A DNA stretch of 64,000 nucleotides from Sphingobacteriales bacterium (GTDB lineage Bacteria > Bacteroidota > Bacteroidia > Chitinophagales > Chitinophagaceae), in assembly GCA_016200915.1 (NCBI GenBank), contig JACQDV010000008.1, positions 62,001-126,000 on the forward strand, read 5' to 3'. A program made the position numbers and the translations under genes. Every line of letters begins with the position of its first letter. Within the stretch, counting starts at the first letter, position 1. A model generated the notes under the pieces. The model was not told where the DNA came from. It saw only the letters and a list, made by a program, of their open reading frames with translations, and made no database searches. Shown here piece after piece: positions 27,537 to 36,191 of this stretch.

Positions 27537-28733
27537 ATGAAATATCTATTTGTATTGATACTGTCAATTTTACTATTTGCCTGTAAAAGTAAAAAAACAG
27601 AAACCCCTGCCGACCCGGATGTATATTATACCTGCTCAATGGATCCGCAGGTAAAAGAAAATAAACCCGGCAAATGCCCTGTTTGCAAAATGGATTTAAC
27701 CATTGCAAAAAAAATAAGTGGCGGTACAGTTATGGATGAAATAGAACTTAGTGAACAGCAGGTGCAGTTAGGTAATATTCTTATGGATACAATTCGCAGC
27801 GGTTCTATCGGAGACCAGGTTGTATTAACTGCTACATTAAATTTTGACCAGTTAAAAGAAAATGCAGTTAGCTCAAGGGTAATGGGCAGAGTTGAAAAAC
27901 TGTATTTCAAAAATATAGGTGATTATGTAAGTAAAGGTGCAAAGCTCTTTGATTTGTACAGTGAAGAATTGAATAATGCAAAACAGGAATACCTGTTACA
28001 ATTAGAGAAACAAAAAGCATTGGATAATTCACTGATTGATTTTGACCAGTTAGTTCAGGCTGCAAAAAACAAGCTGTTATTGTGGGGAATGAGTGAAGCA
28101 CAAATTCAGGAATTGGCGAAGAACAAGAAAGCTACTCCGCTTACTTCTTTTTATAGCAATGCAGGAGGGTACATAACTACGATGGATGTTAAAGAAGGAG
28201 ATTATGTAACAGAAGGTGGGACTGTTGTGCGACTGGCTGACCTTACCAGCTTATGGGCAGAGGCACAGATTTATTCTTCCCAGCTTTCATTTATTGATAA
28301 AGGCGGGCAGGCTACTGTACAGTTTCCTGACATGCAGGGCAAAGAAGTAAAAGGAAAGATTGAGTTTATAAACCCTGAAATTAATCCTGATACAAGAATT
28401 AATTTGGTAAGGGTAACGATCCCTAATCCCGGAAATAAATTGAAGCCCGGAATGCAGGCTTATGTTTCAATTAAGAACAAAGAGCATAATTCATTGTCGT
28501 TGCCAACGGATGCGGTTATCCGTGATAACAAAGGCGCCTCTGTATGGATACAAACCAGTGGCCACAAATTCAAATATAAAATGGTAGAGATTGGTTTGGA
28601 AAGCAATGACCGTGTTGAAATCAAATCAGGTTTAAAAGATGGTGATGTAGTTGTAATCAGCGGCGCTTACCTGCTGAATAGTGAGTATATTTTTAAGATA
28701 GGCTCTAACCCAATGGAGGGGATGAAAATGTAG
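27537..28733 (+). CDS. cusB-like: CusB periplasmic adaptor with HMBD-like domain (second copy)
   Basis: The 398-aa lipoprotein (lipobox LLFACKSKK) has a modified HMBD: YYTCSMDPQVKENKPGKCPV, then CKMDL. The His of CPMH is replaced by Asp and CGM by CKM. The adaptor body is regular (VMGRVEKLYFKNIGDYVSKG, DLTSLWAEAQIYSSQLSFID). It follows the first adaptor after 2 bases and probably belongs to the same pump. The altered ligands suggest that this copy binds metal less tightly or binds a different ion. Expression is tied to the ATPase-cusA operon by position. Confidence 0.9.
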   Translation: MKYLFVLILSILLFACKSKKTETPADPDVYYTCSMDPQVKENKPGKCPVCKMDLTIAKKISGGTVMDEIELSEQQVQLGNILMDTIRSGSIGDQVVLTATLNFDQLKENAVSSRVMGRVEKLYFKNIGDYVSKGAKLFDLYSEELNNAKQEYLLQLEKQKALDNSLIDFDQLVQAAKNKLLLWGMSEAQIQELAKNKKATPLTSFYSNAGGYITTMDVKEGDYVTEGGTVVRLADLTSLWAEAQIYSSQLSFIDKGGQATVQFPDMQGKEVKGKIEFINPEINPDTRINLVRVTIPNPGNKLKPGMQAYVSIKNKEHNSLSLPTDAVIRDNKGASVWIQTSGHKFKYKMVEIGLESNDRVEIKSGLKDGDVVVISGAYLLNSEYIFKIGSNPMEGMKM

Positions 28734-28778
28734 GCAGTTTGGGTTATCTTGAAATCCTGTAAATCGAATGATGTTATA

Positions 28779-28862
28779 ATGAAAATATTAAAATCAATAG
28801 GGCAATTTTTCTGGAAGATCTTCAAAGCAATTTTTGTGAGAAAAAAGGATTGTTGTAAATAG
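28779..28862 (+). CDS. 27-aa amphipathic mini-protein ending in Cys-Cys-Lys
   Basis: ATG 28779 to TAG 28862 encodes MKILKSIGQFFWKIFKAIFV followed by RKKDCCK. Hydrophobic residues repeat every 3-4 positions, giving an amphipathic helix. Lysines and a Cys pair follow. It lies between the adaptor operon and the arsR promoter, 46 bases after the adaptor gene. Such short frames can arise by chance, so confidence is low, but composition and position favour a real small membrane-associated protein, possibly metal-binding through CC. Confidence 0.4.
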   Translation: MKILKSIGQFFWKIFKAIFVRKKDCCK

Positions 28863-28874
28863 TCGGCTCTTTTT

Positions 28875-28914
28875 ATTTAAGTATTTGCTTAAATATTAAT
28901 TTCTCTTATCTTTG
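28875..28914 (+). promoter_or_regulatory. arsR operator and promoter
   Basis: A perfect inverted repeat, ATTTAAG-(6)-CTTAAAT, spans 28875-28894 and overlaps the -33 TTTG (28884-28887). After exactly 19 bases comes TATCTTTG (28907-28914), a perfect -7 element. Only CCTC lies between it and the ATG, so transcription should start at or within a few bases of the start codon (leaderless). The palindrome is the likely ArsR binding site, giving autorepression relieved by metal. A copy with 19 of 20 bases the same survives at 52736-52755. Confidence 0.8.
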
Positions 28915-28918
28915 CCTC

Positions 28919-29296
28919 ATGGAGAATACTACCTGCATCAGGCAACTTGCCGATCATGAACAAATAAAAAATTGTAAGATCAAACTAAGAACAGCTCAAA
29001 AGTCTTTTGGAAGTTTATCTAATATACTGGCTTTAGCAGGCAATGAAGTACGGCTGAAGATCATTTATTTATTGGAAGAAGAGAAAGAATTATGCCCCTG
29101 CGACCTCGCTGATATATTAGGCATGAGTATTCCGGCTGTATCACAACATTTAAGGAAGTTGAAGGATGGAAATATTGTCGATACAAGAAGGGAAGGCCAG
29201 ACAATTTATTACTCTCTTACCCTTGAAAACATAAAGATATTAAAGCCATCCTTTAAGCAAATTAATGTGCAAACTCAAAAACTGGAAACAGTATGA
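28919..29296 (+). CDS. arsR-like: ArsR/SmtB-family metal-responsive repressor
   Basis: The 125-aa protein is a winged helix-turn-helix of the ArsR type: NEVRLKIIYLLEEEKELCPC, then DLADILGMSIPAVSQHLRKL and a wing (RREGQTIYYSLT). CPC in helix 3 (ELCPCDL) corresponds to the ELCVCDL metal site of ArsR and CadC proteins, so it probably senses a soft metal such as Hg, Cd, Pb or As(III). Further cysteines near the N-terminus (TTCIRQ, KNCKIK) match the CadC-type extension. Its stop overlaps the start of the MerT-like gene (ATGA), so it controls that gene directly. Confidence 0.92.
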   Translation: MENTTCIRQLADHEQIKNCKIKLRTAQKSFGSLSNILALAGNEVRLKIIYLLEEEKELCPCDLADILGMSIPAVSQHLRKLKDGNIVDTRREGQTIYYSLTLENIKILKPSFKQINVQTQKLETV

Positions 29297-30567
29297 TAAG
29301 TATAAAATCATCGGGAACATTTATGGGTGCAGGTGCTCTTACTGCTATTGCGGCCTCGCTTTGTTGTATCACACCTGTTATTGCGCTGCTTGCGGGTAGC
29401 AGCAGTATTGCTGCAAATTTTTCATGGATAGAACCTGCAAGGCCTTATTTAATTGGGTTGTCAATTGCTGTGTTAGTCTTTGCCTGGTATCTTAAATTAA
29501 AACCAGCCAAAATAAATGATAGGGATTGTAATTGCGAAACAACCGGGAAGGCTTCACTTTTTCAGTCCAGAGTATTTTTAGCAATAGTAACTGTATTTGC
29601 TATTCTGATGATAACTTTCCCGCTCTATGCAAAAATGTTTTTTCCAAAACCAAAATTACAGTCAGCATTAGTTGCAGCAGTTTATAACAGGCAGCAAGTA
29701 AAATTTACTATACAAGGCATGAGTTGTGAAAGCTGTGAAGCGGAAGTGAATAATGAAATAGCGAAAGTAAATGGTGTTTTGACCTATCAAACTTCTTATG
29801 TTAACCGGAGCAGCCTGGTAACTTTTGATAAATCAAAAGTTGATGTAAAAACAATTGAAGCAGCTATCAGCAAAACGGGCTATAAAGTAAAAAGCTATGA
29901 TTTTATGAGTACAAATAATACAGGCGTTTCATTCTATGAGGCACCATTAGTTTGTCATGCTGCGCCATCAATTGGCTGCGGTAGTAAAGCAAAGTTTCTG
30001 TTAGTTGATTTGGAGAAATATAATGATGCAGTAGAGGGAGCATGGTTAAATAAAACGGGAACAATTGTAGCGGTAAAATGGAACACTAAAACAGAAGAAG
30101 ATAAAAAGGCAGAAATTATTAAAACAGTTAGCGCAAATCATAATCTTGAACTTACCACATTATCCCAAACAAAAGCGGATAGTTATTTTCAAACATTTCC
30201 AGATAGCAGTGAGTGGTATAAGGGTAAAGAAGTTGATAAATTAAGTAAAGAAGAAGCAGGTATTATTGCAAAGAACACTATTGCCAGTTACAAAGAGAAG
30301 AAGTTGATAAAGCCATCATTTGAAAAACAGTTTCAGGCGGATATTGAAAAGATTTATGCTGACCTCTTTCTTTCAATTTCTTCCTATAAGGATTTAACAA
30401 CAGAGGCATATAATAAAGTAGAGAGCCAGGTTCAACAAGCCAGGGAAAAGTATGTAGGGAAAGGCAAAATGCCTCATGTAGAACTTTGCATTGCTTCTGA
30501 AGAAAGTTGTAAAAAAGTTAAATCATGTTCACCAGGAAGCGGTAAATCTTGCTGCGATAAAAACTAA
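29293..30567 (+). CDS. merTP-like: MerT-MerP-like fusion with an additional C-terminal domain
   Basis: The 424-aa protein has three parts. Residues 1-115 are a MerT-like membrane domain with three helices and the CC pair in AIAASLCCITPVIALLAGSS. Residues about 130-205 form an HMA domain (TIQGMSCESCEAEVNNEIAK, C145 and C148). Residues 210-424 form an extra domain with VCHAAPSIGCGSKAKFLLVD and EGAWLNKTGTIVAVKWNTKT, ending in a Cys-rich tail (CSPGSGKSCCDKN). MerTP fusions are known in Bacteroidota and import Hg(II) or related ions, but the third domain makes this twice the usual length. No merA reductase is present, so the physiological ion is open. It is coupled to arsR. Confidence 0.8.
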   Translation: MISIKSSGTFMGAGALTAIAASLCCITPVIALLAGSSSIAANFSWIEPARPYLIGLSIAVLVFAWYLKLKPAKINDRDCNCETTGKASLFQSRVFLAIVTVFAILMITFPLYAKMFFPKPKLQSALVAAVYNRQQVKFTIQGMSCESCEAEVNNEIAKVNGVLTYQTSYVNRSSLVTFDKSKVDVKTIEAAISKTGYKVKSYDFMSTNNTGVSFYEAPLVCHAAPSIGCGSKAKFLLVDLEKYNDAVEGAWLNKTGTIVAVKWNTKTEEDKKAEIIKTVSANHNLELTTLSQTKADSYFQTFPDSSEWYKGKEVDKLSKEEAGIIAKNTIASYKEKKLIKPSFEKQFQADIEKIYADLFLSISSYKDLTTEAYNKVESQVQQAREKYVGKGKMPHVELCIASEESCKKVKSCSPGSGKSCCDKN

Positions 30568-30573
30568 TAAAGA

Positions 30574-30789
30574 ATGGAAAAAACATTAACGTTGCAATCA
30601 ACCATAACTTGTCCCCATTGCAGTTTTCAGAAAGAAGAAACAATGCCCACTGATGCTTGTCAATACTTTTATAAGTGTACCAATTGTGAAACCGTACTGA
30701 AGCCAAAGCAGGGAGATTGTTGTGTATTTTGCAGCTATGGTACTGTTGCTTGTCCACCAATTCAGATGAATAAATCTTGTTGTTTATAA
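30574..30789 (+). CDS. small Cys-rich zinc-ribbon-like protein with GDCCVFCSYGT motif
   Basis: The 71-aa cytoplasmic protein has ten cysteines: ITCPHCSFQKEE, FYKCTNCETV and KQGDCCVFCSYGTVACPPIQ. The last block is the signature of a widespread small family linked to mercury and metal operons (from memory, GDCCVxCSYG). Two CxxC pairs make a zinc ribbon likely. It begins 7 bases after the MerTP-like gene and so belongs to the arsR operon. It may bind the incoming ion in the cytoplasm and pass it on. No enzyme domain is seen. Confidence 0.75.
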   Translation: MEKTLTLQSTITCPHCSFQKEETMPTDACQYFYKCTNCETVLKPKQGDCCVFCSYGTVACPPIQMNKSCCL

Positions 30790-30800
30790 ATATTACCTGT

Positions 30801-31220
30801 ATGGAAATGGGAAACATTATGGAATTCAAGTTAGCGGCTAAAGGGGTAAAATCCACTGCTATGCGTCTTTTGGTCATGGAAGTGTTGTCAAAGCAGGGAG
30901 CTGCAATTAGCCTCAGTCAATTAGAGCAATTTTTTGAAAAGGCAGATAGAATAACCCTCTATCGGACACTAAAAACATTTGAGGTTAAGAAAATAATACA
31001 CAGCATTGATGATGGTACGGGTGCTATTAAATATGCTTTATGTGTTGAGGGTTGTGAATGTCACCCGGAAGATCTTCATGTACATTTTCATTGCTCAAAG
31101 TGTAAAAGAACCTATTGCCTTACCGACAATATTATACCCCCTATTAATCTCCCCCAAAAGTTCGTGTTGGAAGAAATTAATTTGGTAATCAAAGGTTTAT
31201 GTGAAAATTGCTCAGCCTAA
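30801..31220 (+). CDS. Fur-family transcriptional regulator
   Basis: The 139-aa protein has the Fur winged helix (STAMRLLVMEVLSKQGAAIS, ADRITLYRTLKTFEVKKIIH) and the dimerisation domain with HVHFHCSKCKRTYCLTDNII and a C-terminal CENC pair. The zinc site is therefore CxxC plus CxxC. The C-terminal His cluster points to a Zur- or PerR-like sensor, and the metal cannot be decided from sequence. The ATG at 30801 is the first good start; ATG at 30819 (MEFKLAAKG) is the alternative. The reading frame may also begin at an upstream TTG inside the preceding gene, which is less likely. Confidence 0.85.
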   Translation: MEMGNIMEFKLAAKGVKSTAMRLLVMEVLSKQGAAISLSQLEQFFEKADRITLYRTLKTFEVKKIIHSIDDGTGAIKYALCVEGCECHPEDLHVHFHCSKCKRTYCLTDNIIPPINLPQKFVLEEINLVIKGLCENCSA

Positions 31221-31253
31221 AACTTTGCAATAGTATTGCATATGGAAGTTTAG

Positions 31254-31261
31254 TATCTTTG
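31254..31261 (+). promoter_or_regulatory. -7 element of a probably leaderless gene (Cys-rich protein 1)
   Basis: TATCTTTG is a perfect TAnnTTTG match. Six bases (CACCCA) separate it from the ATG at 31268, the same arrangement as for arsR and for the third paralogue at 54089-54102. A -33 TTTG at the ideal distance is missing. Confidence 0.55.
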
Positions 31262-31267
31262 CACCCA

Positions 31268-31588
31268 ATGAAAATTTTCGCTTTCATAATGGCTTGTATA
31301 GTATTGGCACTTAGCTGTACTTTTTGTGCTGATGGGGCCTCTGTTATGAAAGGAAACAAACAAAAAGAAACAATTGTGAAAAAATCTGATAATTCAAAAA
31401 AAAATCAGAGTGATAATTGTTCACCGTTTTGCCAATGTAGTTCCTGCCCTGGATTTTATATATCTAAGTTTATTAATTCTTCTGAGCATTTAATAATTCC
31501 AACTATCACTCAATTTTGCCTGCTACATTCCAATAATTTAATTGGCATTTCTCTTCCTATTTGGCAGCCTCCTCAATTACTCGGATAA
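31268..31588 (+). CDS. secreted Cys-rich protein with C-terminal WQPP, paralogue 1 (DUF6660-like)
   Basis: The 106-aa protein has an N-terminal signal (MKIFAFIMACIVLALSCTFC), a central cluster NCSPFCQCSSCPGFYISKFI and the C-terminus PIWQPPQLLG. Two more genes in the window (48994 and 54103) share the signal type, the Cys-rich centre and the WQPP end. The family matches what I remember as DUF6660, of unknown function. The gene lies just ahead of a small membrane protein and a CzcA gene, so it is likely a periplasmic metal-binding accessory of that pump. Its promoter places the transcription start at about the ATG. Confidence 0.7.
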   Translation: MKIFAFIMACIVLALSCTFCADGASVMKGNKQKETIVKKSDNSKKNQSDNCSPFCQCSSCPGFYISKFINSSEHLIIPTITQFCLLHSNNLIGISLPIWQPPQLLG

Positions 31589-31655
31589 TTTTGCTTGTTT
31601 TAAAGCACCGCTAATTATCTCTTATTAATTTTTTACTCCGCATTATTAGTTAGTA

Positions 31656-31832
31656 ATGGCTAAGTCTCGACTGAGGTCAAATAGACGTCAGTATACCAAA
31701 AAAATTAAGGACCCAAAGTGGTCGAAAAATAAGAAGGTCTTTATGACCATTATTGGAGTTTTATGCAGCATACTCATGTTGCTTGCTATTGTAGGGGCAG
31801 CAATCAAATACTACAGATTAATAACAAAATAA
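31656..31832 (+). CDS. 58-aa basic single-helix membrane protein upstream of czcA-tolC, copy 1
   Basis: ATG 31656 to TAA 31832 gives a 27-residue strongly basic N-terminal tail (MAKSRLRSNRRQYTKKIKDP...), one membrane helix (FMTIIGVLCSILMLLAIVGA) and a short tail KYYRLITK. By the positive-inside rule the N-terminus is cytoplasmic. The czcA-tolC gene starts 9 bases later. The same design occurs at 54507, 17 bases before the other czcA-tolC gene. This recurrence is the main evidence that it is real. A role as a small pump partner, like AcrZ with AcrB, is inference. Family not recognised. Confidence 0.7.
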   Translation: MAKSRLRSNRRQYTKKIKDPKWSKNKKVFMTIIGVLCSILMLLAIVGAAIKYYRLITK

Positions 31833-31841
31833 ATACAGGAC

Positions 31842-34800
31842 ATGTTAGGAAGGATCATTCAATTTTCAATTAAAAATAAATTTGTTATAGGTCTGATGAC
31901 CGTAGCACTGATATTTTGGGGTATTTGGAGCGCCACGCAACTTCCATTAGATGCTGTACCCGACATTACCAATAACCAGGTACAAGTTATTACCGTAACT
32001 CCAACCCTTGCTTCACAGGAAGTAGAGCAATTTGTTACTTATCCTATCGAGCAAAGCCTGGCAAATTTACCTGATGTAGAAGAAATGCGTTCCATCTCCC
32101 GTTTTGGACTGTCTTTAGTAACCATAGTATTTCATGACGATGTCAATATCTATTTTGCCCGGCAGTTAGTTACAGAGAAACTCAAAGAAGCCGAAAGCCG
32201 AATTCCCGAAGGAGTTGGCAGTCCGGAATTAGCCCCCGTAAGTACAGGTCTGGGAGAAATTTATCAATACATTATCCGTCCTAAAAAAGGCAGCGAACGT
32301 AAATACACTGCGATGGATCTTCGAACCATGCAGGATTGGATTGTGGTGAGGCAATTGTATGGTACTCCCGGTATTGCAGAAGTAAACAGCTTTGGTGGGT
32401 TACTAAAACAGTATGAAGTAGCTATTGATCCGGCACGCCTTAAGGCTTTAAATGTGAGTATCCCTGAACTTTTTACAGCTCTTAAAAAAAATAACCAAAA
32501 CACGGGCGGCGCCTATATTGATAAAAAGCCAAACGCTTATTTTATAAGAGGGATAGGTTTAGTTAATTCCATAGAAGATGTTCGCCACATTGTGATTAAG
32601 AATGCAGGGGTTCCCATTTTCGTTAAGGATGTAGCAGATGTGCGTTTGGGCAATGCTATCCGTTATGGTGCAGCCACATATAATGGCGAAGAGGAAGCAG
32701 TAGTGGGTATTGTTATGTTGTTGAAAGGTGCTAACAGTTTTGACGTAGTAAATAAAGTAAAGGAAAAAATGGAGGTAATTAAAAAATCATTACCTCCTGA
32801 TATAGAAATTGAACCTTTCCTCGATAGAACGAGCCTGATAGAAAGAGCAATCTCTACAGTAGAACATAATTTAATGGAGGGGGCGCTGATTGTTATTTTA
32901 GTATTGGTACTCTTTTTAGGCAACCTTCGAGCCGGTTTGATTGTGGCTTCTGCCATCCCGCTTTCCATGCTGTTCGCCTTGGCATTAATGCATGTATTTG
33001 GCGTATCGGCTAATCTTATGAGCCTGGGTGCTATAGATTTTGGTTTAATTGTAGATGGGGCCGTTATTATTGTAGAAAGTGTGCTGCACCGCCTTTCTGC
33101 ACATGCTGCCATTTCGCATGTCCAAAAGTATTCACAGGCGGATATGGATAAAACAGTGGAAAGCAGCGCCAAACAATTAATGAACTCCGCTGCCTTCGGG
33201 CAGATTATCATTTTAATTGTTTACCTGCCTATACTGTCCCTGCAAGGTATCGAAGGAAAAATGTTCCGCCCAATGGCAATGACGGTAGGATTTGCCATCG
33301 TAGGTGCTCTCTTGCTGTCACTTACCTATATACCAATGATGTCTTCACTTTTCTTGTCAAAAAAAGCAAAGAAAAAAGAAACTATTGCCGATAAAATGAT
33401 GCGTTTTTTTCAAAGAAAATACGACCCACTACTTAGCTGGGCTATTAAAAGAAAAATTGCTGTCGTCTCTATTGCAGGAGCATTAATGGTTATTACTTTT
33501 TTGGTATTCAGCCGTATGGGAGGCGAGTTTATTCCGCAGTTGAAGGAAGGGGATTATTCTTTTAACGTATTACTGCCACAGGGTGCTTCTCTTTCTCAAA
33601 CCATTGAAACCTCCATGCAGGTAGAAAGAATAATCAAAAGTTTCCCTGAAGTTGAGGCTGTAGTTGGTAAAACGGGTAGCTCGGAAATTCCTACTGACCC
33701 CATGCCTCCCGAGATGACAGATATGATTGTACGACTCAAGCCGGAAAAAGAATGGACAACAAAAGTTGACTTCATTAAACTAAGGGAAATGATCGAAGAA
33801 AAACTGAATGTAATACCAGGTGTTTTTGTAGAAGGCAGTCAGCCTATTCAAATGCGATTTAATGAACTGATGACGGGGGTAAAGCAGGATGTTGCTATAA
33901 AAATATTTGGAGAAAACATGGATACATTGGCTGCCCTGGCACCTCAAGTCGGTAAAATTGTTAGTACAATCCAAGGTGCTTCTCCTCCACAAATAGAACG
34001 TACGGCAGGTTTACCTCAAATCTCTATTCAGCTTGACAGGGCAAGAATTGCTAACTATGGTCTTAACATTGAAGATGTCAACACCGCAATCAGTTCAGCC
34101 TTTGCTGGCAAAGCTGCGGGATCAGTGTTTGAAAATGAAAGGAGGTTTGATCTTGTGATTCGTTTAGATACAACCTATAGAAGTTCAATTGAAGATGTTG
34201 GTAATCTTTTTATTGCCACCCCGTCCGGAACACAAATACCCTTAAGCCAGGTATCTACAATAAGCTTTAAAGAAGGGCCTTCCCAAATCAGCCGGGAGTC
34301 AGGAAAACGAAGGATAGTCATCAGCTTTAACGTAGTGGGCAGAGATGTGGAGAGTGTAGTAAAAGATATTCAGGCAAAGCTAAACGCCCAAATGAAATTG
34401 CCGCAGGGTTACTATTTTACCTACGGTGGCGCTTTTGAAAATCTGCAGAAAGCTTCCGCCCGTTTAAAAATTGCAGTTCCTGTAGCATTACTACTCATTT
34501 ACATGTTGCTTTATTTTGCATTCAGCTCTTTTAAACAAGCTACGCTTATATTCACGGCTATTCCAATGTCCGCTATTGGCGGTGTAGCGGCCTTATTACT
34601 TCGTGGGATGCCATTTAGTATTTCTGCTGGTGTCGGATTTATCGCCTTGTTTGGTGTGGCTGTGTTGAACGGCATTGTATTAATTGGCACGTTCAATCAA
34701 TTAGAAAAGGACGGAATGAAGGATGTGTTAAAACGGATACTGGTAGGAACAAATTTGAGGTTGCGACCTGTGCTCATGACTGCAACAGTAGCATCACTTG

Positions 34801-36182
34801 GGTTCCTGCCTATGGCACTTTCAACTGGCGCAGGAGGCGAAGTGCAAAAGCCTCTTGCGACTGTAGTAATTGGTGGATTAATTTCTGCCACCTTCCTTAC
34901 ACTGGTTGTACTTCCTTTACTATATCTCCTCTTTACAAAAAAAAGAAGCGAGTCAAAGGGTAAGAAACGGGTTATAACTGCAGTAACAATTCTTATTCTT
35001 CTATTCGGAAGTAGCCAAACCTCATTGGCGCAAAAAACACTAATCCCAACTGGAGGTGCTGTTGATACTGCTATGCGTAATAACCTCCAATTGCAGGTAA
35101 ATAAATTGCAGTTTTCACGATCCCAAACATTAATTGGTTCGGCTTATCAGTTTCCAAAGACTGGATTTTTCATAGAAAATGAAGATTTGCGTTCTGGGAA
35201 AAATGGGGAAAGCAGTAATGGTATATTGAAGATAGGAATCGCACAATCCCTTGAATGGCCAAGCATATATAAAGCCAGAAGAATATTACTGGAAGAACAA
35301 TCTAAGTACAGCCAGTTAACTATTAGCCGGTCACAATTGGAAGTAAAAAGAAATATTCAGCAGGTATATTATACACTTTGGTATTTACAGGAAAGACGTA
35401 ACCTGTTTACACGGCTTGATAGCATTTATACGGCTATGTATGAGGCAGCTAAATTAAGAGTGAGAACGGGTGAGGTGGCTGGATTAGACAGCATTGCAGC
35501 AGAAGCCCGCATGCGGGAACTGGAAACACAAGTGCAGCAATTTAGTAATGACATTCGTATTCAGCAACAGTCTTTACAGCAATTAACAGGAAGCAATACT
35601 GCATTATTTACCGAACAAGGCCCATTACAAAAATTACAGATCGGTGACTATTCTGCTGCTATTGATAATCATCCACAGTTACAATTGCAAAGGCAAAATA
35701 TTGCCATTGCAGACGCAGACCTGTATTTACAGAAGCAATCTAAAAAGCCAGATTTACAAGGCAGGTTTTTTTCGCAGCGGCTGTATGGCGTTTCTAACCC
35801 GTATTCAGGATTTTCTGTTTCCGCAGCCATCCCAATTTTTACAAAAGGCTATCGCCAGCGTATCAAGGCAGCCGAAATTGAGCGCAATGTGCAGCAACGG
35901 CAATTAGACCTTGAACGCCTTACGTTGAATACAGCCTATTTACAGGCAGTCCAAATGGCAGAACGCTCAAGGGAGAGTTTAATTTTTTATGAAAAAACGG
36001 GACTGAAACAAGCTAACGCCATCGTTCAGGCTGCTACACTGGCTTATCGTTCCGGAGAAATAGGATTTGCGGAGTTATCTCAATTCTTAACCCAGGCTAT
36101 AGATATTCAGCGAAATTATTTAGATGTTTTAAACGAATATAACCAGGCTATCATCCAGGTAAACTATTATATCAATCAGTAA
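31842..36182 (+). CDS. czcA-like: CzcA-type RND pump fused to a TolC-like channel, copy 1
   Basis: The 1446-aa chain has a full RND pump (residues 1 to about 1040: VPDITNNQVQVITVTP, DFGLIVDGAVIIVE in TM4, GSSEIPTDPMPPEMTDMIVR, RFNELMTGVKQD) and then a TolC-family outer-membrane channel (about 1065-1446). Between them a basic stretch (TKKRSESKGKKR) is followed by a signal-peptide-like hydrophobic segment ending SQTSLAQ. EIPTDPMP and FNEL-TG are CzcA/CnrA features, so Zn, Cd, Co or Ni is the likely cargo. The segment would return the chain to the periplasm and could be cut to free the channel. The CzcB gene follows after 9 bases. Confidence 0.93.
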   Translation: MLGRIIQFSIKNKFVIGLMTVALIFWGIWSATQLPLDAVPDITNNQVQVITVTPTLASQEVEQFVTYPIEQSLANLPDVEEMRSISRFGLSLVTIVFHDDVNIYFARQLVTEKLKEAESRIPEGVGSPELAPVSTGLGEIYQYIIRPKKGSERKYTAMDLRTMQDWIVVRQLYGTPGIAEVNSFGGLLKQYEVAIDPARLKALNVSIPELFTALKKNNQNTGGAYIDKKPNAYFIRGIGLVNSIEDVRHIVIKNAGVPIFVKDVADVRLGNAIRYGAATYNGEEEAVVGIVMLLKGANSFDVVNKVKEKMEVIKKSLPPDIEIEPFLDRTSLIERAISTVEHNLMEGALIVILVLVLFLGNLRAGLIVASAIPLSMLFALALMHVFGVSANLMSLGAIDFGLIVDGAVIIVESVLHRLSAHAAISHVQKYSQADMDKTVESSAKQLMNSAAFGQIIILIVYLPILSLQGIEGKMFRPMAMTVGFAIVGALLLSLTYIPMMSSLFLSKKAKKKETIADKMMRFFQRKYDPLLSWAIKRKIAVVSIAGALMVITFLVFSRMGGEFIPQLKEGDYSFNVLLPQGASLSQTIETSMQVERIIKSFPEVEAVVGKTGSSEIPTDPMPPEMTDMIVRLKPEKEWTTKVDFIKLREMIEEKLNVIPGVFVEGSQPIQMRFNELMTGVKQDVAIKIFGENMDTLAALAPQVGKIVSTIQGASPPQIERTAGLPQISIQLDRARIANYGLNIEDVNTAISSAFAGKAAGSVFENERRFDLVIRLDTTYRSSIEDVGNLFIATPSGTQIPLSQVSTISFKEGPSQISRESGKRRIVISFNVVGRDVESVVKDIQAKLNAQMKLPQGYYFTYGGAFENLQKASARLKIAVPVALLLIYMLLYFAFSSFKQATLIFTAIPMSAIGGVAALLLRGMPFSISAGVGFIALFGVAVLNGIVLIGTFNQLEKDGMKDVLKRILVGTNLRLRPVLMTATVASLGFLPMALSTGAGGEVQKPLATVVIGGLISATFLTLVVLPLLYLLFTKKRSESKGKKRVITAVTILILLFGSSQTSLAQKTLIPTGGAVDTAMRNNLQLQVNKLQFSRSQTLIGSAYQFPKTGFFIENEDLRSGKNGESSNGILKIGIAQSLEWPSIYKARRILLEEQSKYSQLTISRSQLEVKRNIQQVYYTLWYLQERRNLFTRLDSIYTAMYEAAKLRVRTGEVAGLDSIAAEARMRELETQVQQFSNDIRIQQQSLQQLTGSNTALFTEQGPLQKLQIGDYSAAIDNHPQLQLQRQNIAIADADLYLQKQSKKPDLQGRFFSQRLYGVSNPYSGFSVSAAIPIFTKGYRQRIKAAEIERNVQQRQLDLERLTLNTAYLQAVQMAERSRESLIFYEKTGLKQANAIVQAATLAYRSGEIGFAELSQFLTQAIDIQRNYLDVLNEYNQAIIQVNYYINQ

Positions 36183-36191
36183 AATATAACA

